From Bacteroides sp. (lineage in GTDB: Bacteria; Bacteroidota; Bacteroidia; Bacteroidales; Bacteroidaceae), in assembly GCA_015060705.1 (NCBI GenBank), contig SUXY01000009.1:1-62404 (forward strand): a stretch of DNA of 62,404 nt, given 5' to 3'. The position numbers and the translations under genes were made by a program. Below are positions 59,250-62,404 of this stretch, in pieces; within the stretch, counting starts at the first letter, position 1, and every line of letters starts with the position of its first letter. The notes under the pieces are model-generated. The model saw only the letters and a program-made list of their open reading frames with translations. It was not told where the DNA came from and did not search any database.

Positions 59250-60938
59250 TTAAAATTGATATTCTTCTCTCGCTACATTTCCGCAATAGTCGGTGATGAG
59301 CACCTCCATTTGGTGCTTCACGCCCCGTTTGATCCGCGACGGATGCATACAGCTCAGCACCGCATTCTTGGAGCTGAACTTGAACAACACGAACTTCCCG
59401 TCGATGTACACCTTGTAATCCTTGATGCCGGTCTCCGCATCACGTATCTTGAAACGGATGTTTCCCCCCTTCCATTGCGGTTGGTTGAGCGGAACGATTC
59501 TCGGAGCCACCGTATCCAGTGCCACCGAATACGTACCCAGCTCGCGGATGTTCGCATGCATGAATCCCTCTTCGAAATACCCGCCTGCCGAAGCCTTTCT
59601 GCCCTTGTATTTCCGCACTACATAGTATTTCGTCATGTCCGGAATGGGATAGTTCCGCACCCCGATGGTAATGGGACAACCCGCATGGAGCGCTACCGGC
59701 TTATCATGCAACTGATAGTCAAACGAAATGCCCAACGAATCCGCTATGACTCGACAGTTCAGGTCCACATCCTCGTACAGCATCCCCTTCGGAATCACCA
59801 GCTCCATGCCCGGCTGCTGAATCACATGCCCCTGGTTCCATGCCAGATAATGCTCCCCTTTTCTCAACCGTTCAATGGCTTGTTCCTTTCCTTGTACCTG
59901 GAATCGATACGTCCGGCGGTTGCCATACAAATCCTCCAACACATAGCAGAACGCATACGGGCGCTCCTCGTTGATGGTCACCACGCCTCCGTCTTCATCC
60001 GCCTGCAACATCCGCCACGTATTGCCTGGCAAGATCTGCGAACGCATGAACCAACTGCCCCGTGTCGCATATTCCTCGTAATCCGTCCACGCATTGATCA
60101 TGCGGTTCTCGTCCGGCAAGAAACCGTCCACCGTACTGCGGAACACCTCTACCGAGTCCACCAGCAACGTCACCGAACGCACCCCGTAATTGTTCGAAGT
60201 CCCGTCCATATAGTCATACGCCTTGATGCCCACGGCAATCTTTCCCCAAGCCGTCACCGGTGCCTGCTGATTCCCCAACGACACGATTTTCTTCTTCGAC
60301 AAACCCGCTACCACTCCTTTCCCCGCTTGCGGATAGAACATGATGTGCGTCGCTCTCGGAGCCGTCGTATCCTTCACCTTGTCGGTATAGAACTGCAACG
60401 GATCCACGTATTCCCCCGTATCCGTCCTGCGAAGTTCCATGTGCAGGTGCGGTCCGAAGGAATACCCCTCATTACCCGCCAAGGCAAAGACCTCTCCCTG
60501 TTTCAACGGAAACTGCTCCGGCCCGAAGGTCAGGTCCACTGCAAACGTCTCGTGTTCGTACTGGTACGCCACCACCGCCTGCTCCACCTCGGTCATGAAC
60601 TTATGCAAATGCCCATATACCGATGTATACCCATTGTCATGAGTAATGTACACCGCCTGTCCGTATCCCCCGGGCGTCACCGTCACCCGACTGATGTACC
60701 CGTCGGCAATGCAGCGGATCGGCTTACCAACCACCCCCTGCGTCTTGAAGTCCACGCCCCCATGGAAATGGTTGGAACGCAATTCCCCGAAATTCCCGCT
60801 CAGCAGCAAGGGAAAGTCAAAGGGCGAAACAAACGGATGTTCAGGTTTTTCTTGCGCTTGGACACCCGGTATACCGCCCATCAGCGCCACCAGCGCCAAG
60901 CCATATATTTTATTATTCAAATTCCACTTTTTTATCAT
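59250..60938 (-). CDS. M23 family (LytM-type) metallopeptidase
   Basis: 562 residues. N-terminal signal with a hydrophobic run (YGLALVALMGGIPGVQAQ). The lysostaphin-like domain comes early (about 30-175): HFHGGVDFKT, SVYGHLHKF and FGPHLHMELR give the HxxxD, and HxH zinc sites. The long C-terminus is beta-rich and unassigned. Likely cuts peptidoglycan cross-bridges. Shares an operon with the C69 dipeptidase; both act on cell-wall peptides. Confidence 0.92.
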   Translation of the reverse strand: MIKKWNLNNKIYGLALVALMGGIPGVQAQEKPEHPFVSPFDFPLLLSGNFGELRSNHFHGGVDFKTQGVVGKPIRCIADGYISRVTVTPGGYGQAVYITHDNGYTSVYGHLHKFMTEVEQAVVAYQYEHETFAVDLTFGPEQFPLKQGEVFALAGNEGYSFGPHLHMELRRTDTGEYVDPLQFYTDKVKDTTAPRATHIMFYPQAGKGVVAGLSKKKIVSLGNQQAPVTAWGKIAVGIKAYDYMDGTSNNYGVRSVTLLVDSVEVFRSTVDGFLPDENRMINAWTDYEEYATRGSWFMRSQILPGNTWRMLQADEDGGVVTINEERPYAFCYVLEDLYGNRRTYRFQVQGKEQAIERLRKGEHYLAWNQGHVIQQPGMELVIPKGMLYEDVDLNCRVIADSLGISFDYQLHDKPVALHAGCPITIGVRNYPIPDMTKYYVVRKYKGRKASAGGYFEEGFMHANIRELGTYSVALDTVAPRIVPLNQPQWKGGNIRFKIRDAETGIKDYKVYIDGKFVLFKFSSKNAVLSCMHPSRIKRGVKHQMEVLITDYCGNVAREEYQF

Positions 60939-60942
60939 AGCA

Positions 60943-60950
60943 CAAACTTA
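60943..60950 (-). promoter_or_regulatory. -7-like element for the M23 gene
   Basis: CAAACTTA on the plus strand is TAAGTTTG on the minus strand, but it lies only five bases from the ATG at 60938; the transcript would be nearly leaderless or the true start lies further in. Confidence 0.45.
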
Positions 60951-60970
60951 CAAAAAAATCCACAAATACC

Positions 60971-61000
60971 TTGCATATTCCACCATATTTACTAACTTTG
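60971..61000 (+). promoter_or_regulatory. Promoter of ald
   Basis: TTG (60971-60973), 19 bases, TAACTTTG (60993-61000): a full Bacteroidetes-type promoter. Predicted start about 61006; ATG at 61031. Confidence 0.75.
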
Positions 61001-61030
61001 GGGGTGGTTAAACCCTTAAACTATACGATT

Positions 61031-62122
61031 ATGATTATCGGAATTCCTAAAGAAATCAAGAACAATGAAAATCGCGTATCCATGACTCCAGCCGGAGCAC
61101 GCGAATTAGTTCAAAGAGGTCATACGGTATACGTACAGCATACCGCAGGTATCAACAGCGGCTTTCCAGATGAAGAATACGAGAAAGCCGGCGCCCACAT
61201 CCTTCCGACTATCGAAGAAGTGTACGCCATTGCCGAGATGATTGTCAAAGTAAAGGAACCGATAGCCTGTGAATATCCATTGGTACGCGAAGGCCAATTG
61301 TTATTCACTTACTTCCACTTTGCTTGCGACCAAGCCCTCACCGAAGCCATGATGAAAAGCAAGTCCATCTGCTTGGCCTACGAAACCGTAGTCGACCGCA
61401 ACGGTGCCTTGCCATTGCTCGTACCGATGAGCGAAGTAGCAGGTCGTCTGGGCTGTCAGGAAGGTGCCCGTTTCCTTGAAAAGCCACAAGGCGGACGCGG
61501 TATCCTCTTGGGCGGAGTACCAGGTGTAAAGCCGGCCAAAGTCTTGGTTTTGGGTGGTGGTATCGTAGGAACCTGTGCCGCACAGATGGCAGCCGGTTTG
61601 GGAGCCGACGTCACCATTTGCGACATCAGCCTGCCACGTCTCCGCCAGCTCAATGAATTCATGCCGAAGAACGTGAAGACCCTATACTCATCCACCTATA
61701 ACATCGAGCAGGAACTCCCGACCACCGACCTCGTGGTAGGAGCCGTCCTCATTCCGGGTGCCAAGACCCCGCACCTCATCACCAAGGACATGCTCAAGCT
61801 CATGAAGAAAGGCTCTGTACTCGTAGACGTAGCCATCGACCAAGGCGGTTGTTTCGAAACCTCCCGTCCGACCACCCATGCCGAGCCAACCTACCAAATA
61901 GACGGCGTCATCCACTATTGCGTGGCCAACATCCCGGGAGCCGTACCATACACCTCCACCCTCGCCCTGACCAACGCCACCCTTCCATACGCCATCCGTT
62001 TGGCCGACATGGGATGGGAAAAAGCCTGCGAAGCCGATCCAGGTTTAAAGAAAGGCTTGAACATCGTCAATGGCAAGATTGTCTTCCCAGCCGTAGCCGA
62101 AGCCTTCGGATGGGAAATGTAA
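61031..62122 (+). CDS. ald: Alanine dehydrogenase
   Basis: NAD-dependent conversion of L-alanine to pyruvate and ammonia. [20 protein letters not shown] is the N-terminal signature; MIVKVKEP holds the catalytic Lys region; [26 protein letters not shown] is the NAD fold; [13 protein letters not shown] is near the end. 363 residues, normal. Start chosen after the promoter; upstream in-frame codons (from 60971) overlap it. Confidence 0.95.
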   Translation: MIIGIPKEIKNNENRVSMTPAGARELVQRGHTVYVQHTAGINSGFPDEEYEKAGAHILPTIEEVYAIAEMIVKVKEPIACEYPLVREGQLLFTYFHFACDQALTEAMMKSKSICLAYETVVDRNGALPLLVPMSEVAGRLGCQEGARFLEKPQGGRGILLGGVPGVKPAKVLVLGGGIVGTCAAQMAAGLGADVTICDISLPRLRQLNEFMPKNVKTLYSSTYNIEQELPTTDLVVGAVLIPGAKTPHLITKDMLKLMKKGSVLVDVAIDQGGCFETSRPTTHAEPTYQIDGVIHYCVANIPGAVPYTSTLALTNATLPYAIRLADMGWEKACEADPGLKKGLNIVNGKIVFPAVAEAFGWEM

Positions 62123-62195
62123 TCCTATTATGTCGAAGAAAACAATAAAGCAAAACTTTAATTATATTCTATATATCCCAAAAATAGACAACAAA

Positions 62196-62225
62196 AAAAG
62201 GAGTTACATTATTGTAACTCCTTTT
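62196..62225. terminator. Bidirectional terminator ald / tRNAs
   Basis: AAAAGGAGTTAC (62196-62207) pairs with GTAACTCCTTTT (62214-62225), loop ATTATT; A/T-rich on both sides. Confidence 0.9.
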
Positions 62226-62227
62226 CG

Positions 62228-62302
62228 TCGGGATACCAGGATTCGAACCTGGGACCCCCTGCTCCCAAAGCAGGTGCGCTAACCGGACTGCGCTACATCC
62301 CG
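62228..62302 (-). tRNA. tRNA-Pro (TGG)
   Basis: Minus-strand cloverleaf: acceptor CGGGATG/TATCCCG, anticodon stem CCTGC/GCAGG with loop TTTGGGA (anticodon TGG), T arm CCAGG-TTCGAAT-CCTGG. CCA is not encoded. Confidence 0.95.
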
Positions 62303-62328
62303 AAAAATTGGTTGTCTAACTTAAATCG

Positions 62329-62402
62329 AGCCTCTTGTCGGATTCGAACCAACGACCCCGAGATTACAAATCACGTGCTCTGGCCAACTGAGCTAAAGAG
62401 GC
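62329..62402 (-). tRNA. tRNA-Thr (TGT)
   Basis: Minus-strand cloverleaf: acceptor GCCTCTT/AAGAGGC, D arm GCTC/GAGC, anticodon loop TTTGTAA (anticodon TGT), T arm GTTGG-TTCGAAT-CCGAC. Anticodon stem has one T-T mismatch. The window ends two bases after the gene. Confidence 0.93.
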
Positions 62403-62404
62403 GG

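Noticed and set aside
59166..60995. 609-residue open frame on the plus strand
   Set aside because: It is antisense to the well-supported M23 peptidase, has no family motif and has a histidine/arginine-rich shadow composition.

Overview
The window looks like a chromosomal segment of a Bacteroidales bacterium, most likely Bacteroidaceae (Bacteroides/Phocaeicola/Prevotella; genus not resolved). The evidence is the repeated TAnnTTTG-type -7 promoter element upstream of genes, a DUF4270 lipoprotein, a C69 dipeptidase, an OadG-type subunit with an N-terminal lipoprotein part, class III fructose bisphosphatase and the mce/mmd propionate module. No phylogenetic computation was possible. Two A+T-rich accessory blocks are set into an ordinary, more G+C-rich housekeeping backbone.

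Block 1 (1 to about 8029) is the right-hand part of an integrated element. It holds a compact tyrosine recombinase, two hairpin elements of one family bracketing a DUF6717-like gene (integron-cassette-like layout), a predicted pseudoknotted RNA, a zinc-ribbon mini-protein, a WG-repeat protein, a lipoprotein resembling a penicillin-binding transpeptidase but lacking its catalytic motifs, a membrane-anchored Sel1 protein and a solitary MNT-type nucleotidyltransferase. It ends abruptly inside the 3' end of a GGGtGRT-family gene, of which only the last 67 or so codons and the terminator remain.

Backbone A (8.2-35.4 kb): DUF169, MmcQ/YjbR and a 37-residue zinc-ribbon gene; an M81 (MlrC-like) lipoprotein, flavodoxin-like reductase and DUF1294; pncB, a secreted metallophosphoesterase and a K+/H+ antiporter; a HerA-like ATPase and an AbgT transporter. 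A minus-strand operon follows in which tatA and tatC bracket a Tat-exported Gfo/Idh/MocA oxidoreductase, a DUF1080 hydrolase and a sugar isomerase-like lipoprotein, preceded by a GH2 enzyme. Then come DoxX, Maf, KdsC, a DUF2520 protein and a nitroreductase, and finally the five-gene methylmalonyl-CoA epimerase/Na+-pumping decarboxylase operon (succinate to propionate).

Block 2 (about 35.5-46 kb) is the most interesting part. It contains two tandem paralogous protein kinases with different C-terminal repeat domains (Sel1 versus leucine-rich), separated by a gene with a HEPN-like Rx4H motif. These are followed by a NADAR-like protein, a DarT-type ADP-ribosyltransferase fused to a von Willebrand A domain, a PP2C-like phosphatase, a lipoprotein and a small leucine-rich-repeat protein. 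Genes overlap or abut. The kinase/phosphatase/vWA combination recalls the TerY-P type triads, but the ADP-ribosyltransferase fusion and the linked NADAR-like and HEPN-like genes make it a candidate undescribed signalling or conflict system. A toxin/XRE-antitoxin pair closes the block.

Backbone B (46-62.4 kb): SDR, tex, a zinc-ribbon NUDIX hydrolase, fbp, panD/panC, a one-domain glycogen-synthase-like protein, DUF4270, phosphoglucomutase, C69 dipeptidase, an M23 peptidase, alanine dehydrogenase and two tRNA genes (Pro-TGG, Thr-TGT). A covarying hairpin repeat family built from a 15-bp unit occurs at 12.4 and 35.5 kb.
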